DNA of 64,000 bases from Anaerohabitans sp964387285 (GTDB lineage: Bacteria; Zhuqueibacterota; Zhuqueibacteria; Residuimicrobiales; Residuimicrobiaceae), in assembly GCA_964387285.1 (NCBI GenBank), contig CAYLWO010000010.1, forward strand, positions 48,087-112,086, written 5' to 3'. The position numbers were made by a program, and so were the translations under genes. Below are positions 17,213-25,909 of the stretch, one piece after another. Positions within the stretch are counted from its first letter, which is position 1; every line of letters begins with the position of its first letter. The notes beneath the pieces are model-generated. The model searched no databases. It saw nothing but the letters and a program-made list of their open reading frames with translations, and was not told the DNA's origin.

Positions 17213-18325
17213 ATGAAAAATTGCGCAGATTGTTTTATATTTTTACTGTTGCTCTTGACCTCCACGTCTGCCTATACCAATCTGTCGCCAAAGCAAGTGC
17301 ATGATCGTTTGGTGCAAAATGACACCTTGCTGCTGGTGGATGTGCGCGAAACGTCGGAATATCGACGTGGTCATCTCGCCGAGCCGGCTGGACAGTTGCC
17401 GATAACGCCGGTCAATTTGCCTTACAACAGCGGCGTTTTTAACACGGAATATCATCGGTTGCCGAAGGACCGGGATATTGTTATCTCTTGCGCTTCCGGC
17501 AGTCGCAGCGCCGCTGCCGCCGCTTTTCTCAACGGCAAAGGATACTCACGTGTTTTCAATATGACCGGCGGCTTTTCCTCTTGGACTTTTGAATCACGCA
17601 AGGATGGTTATGGCGATCATTCAGGGAAATGGATTCCTTTTTCTGCCGCCACCGTCACAACGGTATTCTGTGTTGCCGGCTCAGATACCAGCGAATTATT
17701 TTTTCCACCAGGAGGTTTGGTTGGCAGTGATTCGATGTACGTGGAAATGCATCGGGTTGATGCGCAAACACCTGTTCCACCAGGGACGCCGGTTTCAGAT
17801 GTCAAAGGATTGTTTCGCATTACGGCACTGGATCGTTACGGCTTTTCTAAAATGACAGGAGATTCTTTAATCCTGGCGCAAGCGGTAGAAATATCTCTGG
17901 CCCCCGGATATTTGGTCGATAAAAATTCCATTGCCGGCACATCTGCCGTCATGGCGTTTTTTGTGCCAGGTCCGGGTTGGCAGGCGTGTGAAAACAGTTA
18001 TCGTTCATTCCGATTTTTGCGCACGGAAACGGTTCTACGCACCTGGTACAGTGTCAGCGGATTTAAAGGTACGGGAGTAGTGCAGAACGGTGTTGCTGAG
18101 AAAAGAGAATTGATCACGGCCTATCCTAATCCTTTTAACGGAAGAATAAACATCATCGCGCCGGCTGATGCCGAGATCGCGGTATTTGATGTCCGTGGCC
18201 GGATGGTTGAAAAGTTGAACAAGCGCACCTGGTCGCCGTCTGCTGCTATAGCGTCCGGCGTTTATTTTATCAAAATTATCAGCAACGATGGAATAGGGGT
18301 GCGAAAAATTTCTTATGTTCGATAA
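17213..18325 (+). CDS. Secreted rhodanese-domain protein with type IX-style sorting domain
   Basis: 370 residues. A signal peptide (1-20) is followed by a rhodanese domain (about 23-125) with the active-site loop CASGSRS, which has Cys at the sulfur-accepting position and the typical CxxGxR pattern. A middle beta-rich region (130-290) is of unknown function. The C-terminal 80 residues form a sorting domain (AYPNPFNGRINI ... VFDVRGRMVEKL ... ASGVYFIKI ... KISYV). Rhodaneses normally work in the cytoplasm or periplasm; export to the surface through a type IX-like route is unusual. It ends 45 bases from the convergent efflux operon. Confidence 0.82.
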   Translation: MKNCADCFIFLLLLLTSTSAYTNLSPKQVHDRLVQNDTLLLVDVRETSEYRRGHLAEPAGQLPITPVNLPYNSGVFNTEYHRLPKDRDIVISCASGSRSAAAAAFLNGKGYSRVFNMTGGFSSWTFESRKDGYGDHSGKWIPFSAATVTTVFCVAGSDTSELFFPPGGLVGSDSMYVEMHRVDAQTPVPPGTPVSDVKGLFRITALDRYGFSKMTGDSLILAQAVEISLAPGYLVDKNSIAGTSAVMAFFVPGPGWQACENSYRSFRFLRTETVLRTWYSVSGFKGTGVVQNGVAEKRELITAYPNPFNGRINIIAPADAEIAVFDVRGRMVEKLNKRTWSPSAAIASGVYFIKIISNDGIGVRKISYVR

Positions 18326-18328
18326 AAA

Positions 18329-18362
18329 ACCCTTGCGAAGATTTTTAAACCTTCGCAAGGGT
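18329..18362 (-). terminator. Rho-independent terminator of the efflux operon
   Basis: A perfect 12-bp inverted repeat (ACCCTTGCGAAG / CTTCGCAAGGGT) with a 10-base loop. Read on the minus strand it is followed by a run of six T, so it should end transcription of the RND operon that stops at 18370. It also sits just past the stop of the plus-strand rhodanese gene. A diverged half of a similar sequence (ACCTTGCAAAGATTTCAAACC) occurs near 48985, so this hairpin may belong to a dispersed family. Confidence 0.85.
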
Positions 18363-18369
18363 GCGAGTA

Positions 18370-21300
18370 TTACTCCTGCGTTACGATTTTACCTTTCGCC
18401 ACTCTTTTTTCCTTGCGCTGACCGCGTTTGAGTCTGATCCAGTCGGCCAGGTGTTCCATATAAGCGTAAATGATCGGCACAATGACCAGGGTGAGCACCG
18501 TAGCAACCGTGAGCCCGCCCATGACTGACCGCGCCATGGGCGCCCAGCTTTCACCCGATTCACCCAGACCAAGAGCCATGGGGAACATACCCATAACCGT
18601 AGTCAGGGCGGTCATCAGCACCGGGCGCAGACGCATGCGGCTCGCTTCGCGGATGGCTGCGTACAATTCCATGCCTTCCGCGCGCAGCTGGTTGATGCAG
18701 TCAACCAGAACAATGCCGTTGTTAACCACAATGCCCACCAGCATAACAACGCCGATCAGCGCCATGACCGACATGTCCGTACCGGTCATGTACAGAGCCA
18801 TGGCCACGCCGATGATGGACAGGGGAATCGTGAACAGGATGATAAACGGATCCACCAGTGATTCGAATTGCGAGGCCATGACCATATAGGTCAGAAACAT
18901 GGCGACCAGAAAAGCGATGCCCAGATACATAAACGATTCGATCATATCCTGTGCGGCGCCGCTGATTTCGATGCGATAGTCGCCGGGCATGGGCACCTGT
19001 TTAATGATTTTTTCCACGTCTTTGGTTACGCTCTGCAGATCGCGACCCGAGATGCTGACGTTGACTGTGACAATTCGTTCCTGATCCTCGCGGTTGATCT
19101 CTTGCGGCGTTTTGTCGTAATCGATGGTGGCAATAGCTCGCAAGGGAATTTGCCGTCCGGTCGGCGTCATGATGAGCAGGTTTTCCAGATCCGCCTTGCT
19201 GCTGCGGCTGCGTTTATCCAATTGCAGGCGGATGTCATATTCATCGCCCTTTTCACGATAGCGCGTCACGGCCGCGCCAAGCACGCTCAGGCTGACGGTG
19301 TTGCCGACCTGGGCCGTACTCAACCCCAAATCCGCGATGCGTTGTCTGTCCAGATTGATCTTTAACTCCGGCGACGGCTTGTCGATATTGGTTTGGTATT
19401 CGGCAACCCCTTTGATTTTTTTGAGGCGGTTGATCAGGTCATTGGCAATGGCCTCAGATGTTTGCAGGTCATGGCCGAATATATTCAGGACAATATCCGC
19501 CTGGTTGAACATGGCAGCGCCGCGATCTTCGAACTTGATCGTCATGTCCGCGATTTGCGCCACTTGCGGCCGTAACGCATCCTGGATATCGAACATGTCG
19601 CGCTTGCGTTGCGACAGCGGTTTAAGCCGCAGCGTCATATCGCCCTGAGCTGCGGAGCGGGAAGAGAACATGGCCATGATGCCTTCGCCCTGGCCAAAAT
19701 TATAATAGATATTGTCCGCTTCCGGAACCTCTTTTTTCACGATATCGGCAAGCTGGATCATGCTTTTTTCCATGGCAGCCATGCTGGTTCCGGGCGTGCG
19801 TTCGATGGTCATGGACATATAGCCCTGGTCTGTTTCAGCCATAAACTCGCCGCCGGTAAAGAACAGGGAAATAAGCGAAATAACCGCCAGGGCTGCAGTG
19901 CCGAAGAGAACCGTTTTTTTGTGCTCCAGCGACCAGTCCAACATTTTTCTATAAACCGAATACACCTTTTCCAGCCAGGTGCTGATCAAATTTTTGCTGC
20001 GCATGGTCAAGCCGTTGGGGTCAAGATTGCGTGAAATGCGCAGCATTCGTGAAGCCAGCAATGGAATCAGGGTCAGGGCCACCAGTAAAGAAATGGTCAA
20101 AGAGAAACAAATGGTGATCACCATATCCCTGAATAATTGTCCGGCCAGTCCCGGTACAAACAACACTGGTAAAAACACAACCAGCGTGGTCAGCGTCGAG
20201 GCGCTGATCGCCATTGACACTTCACGAGTGCCCTTCTCCGCAGACATCCGCAAATTTTCGTGCAGTTCATCATGATGACGAAAGATGTTTTCCAGCACTA
20301 CAATCGAGTTGTCCACCAGCATGCCGATGGATAATGCCAATCCGGCCATGGAGATGATGTTTAGGGTAATGCCGGCCTGATCCATAACCGCAAAAGTTAC
20401 GATCACGGATACCGGAATCGATACGGCTACAATAATCGAACTGCGCAGGTTGCGCAGGAAAAACAACAGCACCAAAAAAGTCAAAAAAACCGCCTGCCAG
20501 GCCGTACCGGTCAGATTCGACATGGAATTGACAATGAAATCCGACATATCCATGGCTACTTCCACAGTTACGCCGCGTGGCAACTCTGATACGATGCGAT
20601 TCAATTGGCCTTTGATGTCTCGGCAGACCGTGACGGTGTTGGCGTCCGAGGACTTTTGTACAATGACAAAAGTGGCGGGTTTGCCGTTGTTCCAAACCTG
20701 CTGCCGTACTTCGGCAAAACCGTCCACAACAGACGCGACATCGCGAACGTGAATGACGGAACCGTTAAAAGAGCCGACGCTGGTAGCGGCAATTTGCTCG
20801 AGATTGGTATATTGTCCGGCTGTCTCAATGCTGAATTCCTGTCTGCTGTCCTCGACATAGCCGGAAGCGATCTGCAAATTGGCTGCCTGCAAAGCGGCCT
20901 GTACCTGCTGAATGGCGATATTGCGCGCTTTTAGCCGCACCGGGTCCACCAGCACTTTGATTTCCCGCTTCAAACCACCGGAAGTATAAACCGAAGCTAC
21001 GCCGTTGATGCGTTCAATGCGCGGTTCCAGATTCTGTTCTGAAATGCGGCGCAGTTCCGCTTCGCCGTACACGTTGGAAGAGAGCGCCAGATAAAGAATC
21101 GGTTGCATGGCCGGATCCAGCTTGAAAACCAGCGGTTCGGATGCATCCGGCGGCAAATAGTCGCGCACAAAATCCAGATTGCGGCGCACATCGGTTTCTG
21201 CCTGGTCCATGTCAGTTCCCCATTTGAACTCGAGCATGACCAGAGAGAGGCCCTGTCGGGTGGCCGAGGTGATTTTTTTCACGTTTTTCACCGACGCGAC

Positions 21301-21510
21301 GGTTTCTTCAATCGGGCGCGTCAAGGCGGTTTCTATATCATAGGGACCGACGCCGTAGTATTGTGTGATGACCGATATATAGGGGAAATTCAATTCCGGA
21401 AACAGATCCAGATTCAGTCGCATCAGGGAAAACAAACCGAATCCCACGGCGACCAGATAGATCATCGCAAAAGTCACACCGCGCTTGATGGCGGCTTGGG
21501 TCATATTCAT
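18370..21510 (-). CDS. RND efflux transporter permease
   Basis: 1046 residues, the normal size for an AcrB/MdtB-type inner-membrane pump. It has twelve predicted membrane segments, with the first at residues 10-30 and two large periplasmic loops. The GMLVDNSIVVLENIFRHHDE segment in helix 4 carries the conserved acidic residue used for proton coupling, and the second half repeats a GIVVNNGIVLVDCIN motif. It is the last gene of a four-gene operon (regulator, TolC, adaptor, pump), 11 bases after the adaptor. It would export drugs or toxic metabolites using the proton gradient; substrates cannot be predicted. Confidence 0.93.
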   Translation of the reverse strand: MNMTQAAIKRGVTFAMIYLVAVGFGLFSLMRLNLDLFPELNFPYISVITQYYGVGPYDIETALTRPIEETVASVKNVKKITSATRQGLSLVMLEFKWGTDMDQAETDVRRNLDFVRDYLPPDASEPLVFKLDPAMQPILYLALSSNVYGEAELRRISEQNLEPRIERINGVASVYTSGGLKREIKVLVDPVRLKARNIAIQQVQAALQAANLQIASGYVEDSRQEFSIETAGQYTNLEQIAATSVGSFNGSVIHVRDVASVVDGFAEVRQQVWNNGKPATFVIVQKSSDANTVTVCRDIKGQLNRIVSELPRGVTVEVAMDMSDFIVNSMSNLTGTAWQAVFLTFLVLLFFLRNLRSSIIVAVSIPVSVIVTFAVMDQAGITLNIISMAGLALSIGMLVDNSIVVLENIFRHHDELHENLRMSAEKGTREVSMAISASTLTTLVVFLPVLFVPGLAGQLFRDMVITICFSLTISLLVALTLIPLLASRMLRISRNLDPNGLTMRSKNLISTWLEKVYSVYRKMLDWSLEHKKTVLFGTAALAVISLISLFFTGGEFMAETDQGYMSMTIERTPGTSMAAMEKSMIQLADIVKKEVPEADNIYYNFGQGEGIMAMFSSRSAAQGDMTLRLKPLSQRKRDMFDIQDALRPQVAQIADMTIKFEDRGAAMFNQADIVLNIFGHDLQTSEAIANDLINRLKKIKGVAEYQTNIDKPSPELKINLDRQRIADLGLSTAQVGNTVSLSVLGAAVTRYREKGDEYDIRLQLDKRSRSSKADLENLLIMTPTGRQIPLRAIATIDYDKTPQEINREDQERIVTVNVSISGRDLQSVTKDVEKIIKQVPMPGDYRIEISGAAQDMIESFMYLGIAFLVAMFLTYMVMASQFESLVDPFIILFTIPLSIIGVAMALYMTGTDMSVMALIGVVMLVGIVVNNGIVLVDCINQLRAEGMELYAAIREASRMRLRPVLMTALTTVMGMFPMALGLGESGESWAPMARSVMGGLTVATVLTLVIVPIIYAYMEHLADWIRLKRGQRKEKRVAKGKIVTQE

Positions 21511-21521
21511 ATGCCGGACTC

Positions 21522-22634
21522 CTAGTTTTTCACGATATCGACAACAGAACCGTCACGCACGTTGTTTTGACCGGAAACGATCAGTTGCTCGCCGGCTTTG
21601 AGGCCCTCAGCAATGGCCAGTTGCGTATGATTGATGTAGAGCGGCTGCAGTTGCCGTTGCACCGCCTTGCCGTCCTCAATGACATAGGCAAAATAGTTGG
21701 TGACAGCCCTGTCTTCGTTGTTTTGCCGTTGCAGCGTCGTACTTTCCAACACCGCGTAACGCGGCGCCAACACGACATTTTGCAGTGTACCGGTCGTGAC
21801 CGTAACCTGGGCGAACATGCCCGGTTTCAATCGTTGATCTCCGTTTTCAACAAGGACTTCGATTTGCGCCAGTCTGGAAAGCGGATCAAGCACAGGACTG
21901 ATTTTACTGATGTGTCCTATGAAAGTGTCATCAGGATAACTGCGCACGCTGACATTGGCTTCCTGGCCCATTTTGATCCTACCCAAATCAGATTCAGTAG
22001 CGTCAAAGATGATTTTCACTCTGTTCATCTGCACCACTGTGACCAGCGGCACAGCCGGATTGGCCATGTCGCCGGCTTCATAATACCGTTTGCCGATAAT
22101 GCCGGAAATCGGCGCCGTGACGGTCGCATCGTTTAACGTGCTCCTGGCGCTGCGCAAGCCGGCCTCTGCCGTTTGCAGTCCGGCTTTGGCAGCTTCGTAT
22201 TGCGTTGCAAGCAAATCGAATTGTTGTTTGCTGAGCGCATTTTCATTGAGCAACCGTTGCGCGCGTTCATATTCCACTTTGACATTGGCTTCCTGCGCGC
22301 GCGCGGCGGCCACGCCGGCTTCAGCCTGGCGCACAGCCTGTTCAATGGTGGCAGCGTATATGGTCGCCAGGGGAGTTCCTTGTTTCACATAGGAACCCAT
22401 GTCAACATGAAATTTTTCAATCCGGTCCGGTATTTTAGAAAACACCTTGACCTCAAATTCGGCATTGATGTCGCCGTTATAGGTTAAAGTTTGCACCAGA
22501 TTGCCCGATTGGACTGTTTCAATTTCCACCGGAACCCGCACGGTTTCTTCTTTTTTTGCATTACTTTTTGAACACCCCAGGGCCCATAACAACAGCAGCC
22601 CAACAAGCAACAGATATAACCAACGTCTGGACAT
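21522..22634 (-). CDS. RND efflux periplasmic adaptor (membrane fusion lipoprotein)
   Basis: About 370 residues. The start at 22634 (MSRRWLYLL) has AGGAGA upstream; longer reading to 22682 has no such site. A lipoprotein signal ends at LWALGC, so the mature protein is lipid-anchored. It then shows a lipoyl half (VEIETVQSGNLVQTL), a long alpha-helical hairpin (about residues 85-165, rich in Ala and Gln), the second lipoyl half (TVTAPISGIIGKRYYEAGD) and beta-barrel domains. It should link the pump to the TolC-type channel encoded upstream in the same operon. Confidence 0.92.
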   Translation of the reverse strand: MSRRWLYLLLVGLLLLWALGCSKSNAKKEETVRVPVEIETVQSGNLVQTLTYNGDINAEFEVKVFSKIPDRIEKFHVDMGSYVKQGTPLATIYAATIEQAVRQAEAGVAAARAQEANVKVEYERAQRLLNENALSKQQFDLLATQYEAAKAGLQTAEAGLRSARSTLNDATVTAPISGIIGKRYYEAGDMANPAVPLVTVVQMNRVKIIFDATESDLGRIKMGQEANVSVRSYPDDTFIGHISKISPVLDPLSRLAQIEVLVENGDQRLKPGMFAQVTVTTGTLQNVVLAPRYAVLESTTLQRQNNEDRAVTNYFAYVIEDGKAVQRQLQPLYINHTQLAIAEGLKAGEQLIVSGQNNVRDGSVVDIVKN

Positions 22635-22706
22635 GGAGCTTCTCCTTGATATATTGAAATTCCAAGATGTCCGACACCGCAAAGGCGTCGGACATCTGTT
22701 TCATGA

Positions 22707-24089
22707 TTACAGCACGCCTGTGAGCGCACCGGTCACCCTGCGCAAAGCGTAGCGCGCCATCTGATATTCGTACAGAGATGAAACATAATTCAGCTGCGCA
22801 CGGTTGTGCGCCAGCTGCGCCGAGAGCACGTCCAACTGGGTGCCGGCGCCCTCTTCGTATATCAGATTAGCCAAACGCAACGCTTCTTTAGCCAGAGACA
22901 CCGATTCTTTGGCGGTTTCATGTTTTTGTTTTGTTTCCAGAAATTTGTTAAAGGTCATTTCCGCTTCTGCATTGATGCCGTCATGGACCTGTTTTTCCGT
23001 GTCCATCATGATTTTATAATCCAGTTGGGATTTTTGATAGCTTTTGGTGTTGCGGAATCCGTGAAAGATCGGGATCTGCAAACTGACGGCTGACGTGAAT
23101 CCTTTGCTGAAATCGTCCTGATGAAAATGATAATCGTTGCGCATCGCCAAAAAAGAGTAATCGGTGGTGAAAAACAACTTGGGCATAAAATTGCTGCGGG
23201 CAACAGTAACGCCCTTGCGCGATACGTATATCTGTTCGTTGAGCGCTTTCATTTCGGGTCTGGCGCGCAGCGCCAGTTTCTGAAAATCAGCCAGATTCAT
23301 ATTGCTATATTCGTCTGCAACATAGGTTAATTCGCCACGCACGCTCAAATCCACATCAGCGGCCAATCCCAGGATGGCGCGCAATTGCGTCAAAGCCAGT
23401 TGTTTGTTGTTCTTGCCGGTTATGACCTCGGGTTTCCAATTGGCCACTTCGACTTCAGCGCGCATCTTGTCAAAACCGGAAGCCATGCCCACTTCGTGTT
23501 TTTTCTTCACCACTTCCAGATTAGCCAGGGCTTGCGCCAGCGCTTCCTCCTGCACCTGTGCCAGTTGATTGGCCAGGATACAGGAATAAAAGGCGCCGGT
23601 GGTGTTGTAAATGAGCGTCTGCTTTTTCAACTCCAGATTTTGTTCTGCCGCGCGTTTGCCGGCAGCCGCCATCTGCACTCCGGCCCAGCCGGCGCCGCCT
23701 AAAAACAGCGGTTGTTGCAGATTGACGCCATAGGTAAATGTGTTTTCCATGCCGAAGGAAAGTTTTACATAGTCCGGCATTTCTGCGATCTGCGGAATCA
23801 TCTGGCCCATGGGCCCCAGCATGTCCTTGATGAAATTGGGAATGGTCTGTTCCTGAATGCTCCAGGCTTTTTGAAAATTTACCGAGGCATTGATGGTCGG
23901 CAAAATATTGGCGCGCGCTTCCCACACGGCCGCTTTGGCTTTTGCAAGTTCTTTTTCAGCCATCTGCACTTCCGGATTTTTCTGCAACGCCAGAGCAATG
24001 CTCTCGTCCAGAGTCAGGCTCATTTTTTCCTGGCCAAGAGCATTTAGGACCAGTAGCAGGGATAACAGATAAACCGATTTTCGCAACAT
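22707..24089 (-). CDS. TolC-family outer membrane efflux channel
   Basis: 460 residues with a signal peptide (cleaved near residue 19, ALGQEK). The LTLDESIALALQKNPEVQMAE opening and two repeats of long alpha helices with short beta strands are typical of TolC/OprM proteins. The second repeat contains AKEALRLANLIYEEGAGTQLDVLSAQ, matching the conserved C-terminal half. It trimerises to form the outer-membrane exit duct for the RND pump. It lies 21 bases after the TetR gene and 72 bases before the adaptor start. Confidence 0.92.
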   Translation of the reverse strand: MLRKSVYLLSLLLVLNALGQEKMSLTLDESIALALQKNPEVQMAEKELAKAKAAVWEARANILPTINASVNFQKAWSIQEQTIPNFIKDMLGPMGQMIPQIAEMPDYVKLSFGMENTFTYGVNLQQPLFLGGAGWAGVQMAAAGKRAAEQNLELKKQTLIYNTTGAFYSCILANQLAQVQEEALAQALANLEVVKKKHEVGMASGFDKMRAEVEVANWKPEVITGKNNKQLALTQLRAILGLAADVDLSVRGELTYVADEYSNMNLADFQKLALRARPEMKALNEQIYVSRKGVTVARSNFMPKLFFTTDYSFLAMRNDYHFHQDDFSKGFTSAVSLQIPIFHGFRNTKSYQKSQLDYKIMMDTEKQVHDGINAEAEMTFNKFLETKQKHETAKESVSLAKEALRLANLIYEEGAGTQLDVLSAQLAHNRAQLNYVSSLYEYQMARYALRRVTGALTGVL

Positions 24090-24110
24090 CCTTGCCTCCT
24101 TTGAGGGGTT

Positions 24111-24710
24111 CTAATTTTTTATACCGTATAAAAAAAGATCAACCAATTTTTCCGCCACCTGGCGAGAGGGTTTGGGCTCAATTCCCTGAATTTGATGCCA
24201 GAGCAGATGCAACATGGCGCCGCCCAAAATTTCCACGACAAAGCGCGCATCCGTGCCGGCAACCAGCTCGCCGTTTTGCACGGCGTCTTGAATCAACTGC
24301 ACCATAAACCGGCCCTGGTTCATCGCTTCGGCAGAGTGTGCGTTTAAAAACGGCAGCTTTTCCGAAGGAATGAACAAGGAGATGTAAAACTTTGTGAATT
24401 CCGGACTGGCCTCTGCATCCTGAAATTTTTGGTAAATAATTTCCACCAATTTTTCTCGAATGGAGATGGGCAATGCCCGGATTTTTTCCACACCATAGCG
24501 ATTGCATTCCAGACCCTGTTCAATAAGTGCTTTATAAATTCCTTCTTTATTCTGAAAATAGTAATAGATCATCGGCTTGGATATGCCGGATTCCAGAGAT
24601 ATTTCGCGCATGGAAACAGCATGATAACCTTTTTCTGCAAACAAGCGGGCAGCAGCCATGAAAATTTGATGTCGAGTATCCGTAACATACTGGTTTTTAT
24701 CTTTGTACAT
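24111..24710 (-). CDS. TetR/AcrR family transcriptional regulator
   Basis: 199 residues. The N-terminal helix-turn-helix is plain: RHQIFMAAARLFAEKGYHAVSMREI then SGISKPMIYYYFQNKEGIY (recognition helix). The C-terminal part is all-helical and would bind a ligand. As first gene of the efflux operon it very likely represses its own operon and is released by a pump substrate. A palindrome just upstream is a good operator candidate. The gap to the divergent rarA gene is about 150 bases, so it might also touch that promoter. Confidence 0.9.
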   Translation of the reverse strand: MYKDKNQYVTDTRHQIFMAAARLFAEKGYHAVSMREISLESGISKPMIYYYFQNKEGIYKALIEQGLECNRYGVEKIRALPISIREKLVEIIYQKFQDAEASPEFTKFYISLFIPSEKLPFLNAHSAEAMNQGRFMVQLIQDAVQNGELVAGTDARFVVEILGGAMLHLLWHQIQGIEPKPSRQVAEKLVDLFLYGIKN

Positions 24711-24731
24711 TAATATTCCCCAATACTAACC

Positions 24732-24743
24732 TACCGGTCGGTA
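24732..24743. promoter_or_regulatory. Candidate TetR-type operator
   Basis: TACCGGTCGGTA forms an inverted repeat (TACCG-GT-CGGTA) 22 bases upstream of the TetR start codon. Position and symmetry fit autoregulation of the tetR-tolC-adaptor-pump operon. The AT-rich stretch next to it (TTTTAATATACGAAAT) probably holds promoter elements. Binding is inferred; no experiment is implied. Confidence 0.5.
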
Positions 24744-24862
24744 AAATTCTTTTAATATACGAAATATGTGAGAAAAGTTACAGGAATATTTTCACTTTTT
24801 GAATCGCCTTGCATGGAAGTCTTTTTTTTACTAAATTTTACGCAACAATACTTTTTTATAAA

Positions 24863-25809
24863 ATGGAAAAAGAAAACAACTTGCAAGCTTTTCGTCCGTT
24901 GGCAGACCGGTTGCGGCCGCAACGACTGGACGAGGTCATCGGACAACAACATCTCCTGGCGCCGGGCAAGGCGTTGCGTCGCGCTATCGAGTCCGACCAT
25001 ATGGTTTCCATGATTCTCTGGGGACCGCCCGGCAGCGGCAAAACAACCCTGGCGCGGCTCATCGCCAATGAAACCAGCAGTGAGTATTTTTCATTGAGCG
25101 CTGTGACCTCGGGCGTGGCGGATCTGCGCAAAGTGATTGCCGAAGCGGAAAACAGCCGTCGCGTCGGCAAACGCACCATTCTGTTTGTCGACGAGATTCA
25201 CCGGTTTAACAAGTCGCAGCAGGATGCCTTGCTGCATTCGGTGGAAGACGGCACCATCATGCTCATCGGCGCGACCACGGAAAATCCCAGCTTTGAAGTG
25301 ATCTCTGCGTTGCTGTCGCGTTGTCGCGTCTATAAACTGGAACCCCTTTCTCTGCAAGATCAGGCTATGATCCTCGAACGCGCCTTGCACAACGACCCAT
25401 GGTTGCTTGAAGCCAAAGTGGAAATGGAGGAGGAGGCGCGACAGATTCTTCTGAAACTATCTGCCGGAGATGCGCGTGTATTATTAAACGGTCTTGAATT
25501 GGCTGTGCAATTGGCCCAGTCCGAAGAAACGGGTGTCCGGCGCATCAATCGCGCCCTGATCGAAGACGCGCTGCAGCGCAGCACGCAGATGTATGATAAA
25601 AACGGCGAATATCACTTTGATGCCATTTCCGCGTTTATTAAAAGCGTGCGCGGCTCTGATCCGGATGCAGCCATGTATTGGCTGGCGTTGATGCTCAACG
25701 GCGGCGAGGATCCGCTGTTCATTGCCCGTCGTCTGGTTATTCTGGCTTCTGAGGATATCGGCAATGCGGACCCGCATGCGTTGATGACTGCCACTTCGGC
25801 GTTCACCGC
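24863..25809 (+). CDS. rarA: Replication-associated recombination protein A (RarA/MgsA), 3' end lost in gap
   Basis: The first 315 residues of a AAA+ ATPase related to clamp loaders, acting at stalled forks. Walker A GPPGSGKTT is near residue 55, Walker B is ILFVDEIHRFNKSQQDALL, and sensor 1 is IGATTENPSFEV followed by the SRC arginine-finger region. SGDARVLLNGLE and GSDPDAAMYWLA are further family blocks. The full protein is usually near 430-450 residues, so roughly 115-130 C-terminal residues are missing in the N run. The start at 24863 gives the usual short N-terminus (MEKENNLQAFRPLADRLRP); no strong Shine-Dalgarno is visible. Confidence 0.92.
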
Positions 25810-25909
25810 NNNNNNNNNNNNNNNNNNNNNNNNNNNNNNNNNNNNNNNNNNNNNNNNNNNNNNNNNNNNNNNNNNNNNNNNNNNNNNNNNNNNNNNNNNN
25901 NNNNNNNNN
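25810..25909. other. Scaffold gap (100 N)
   Basis: Exactly 100 N, the conventional placeholder for unknown length. It joins the middle of rarA to the middle of an LptD-type gene. To complete both genes the real missing sequence must be well over 100 bases, probably 0.8 kb or more. Genes between them may be lost entirely. Confidence 0.95.
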
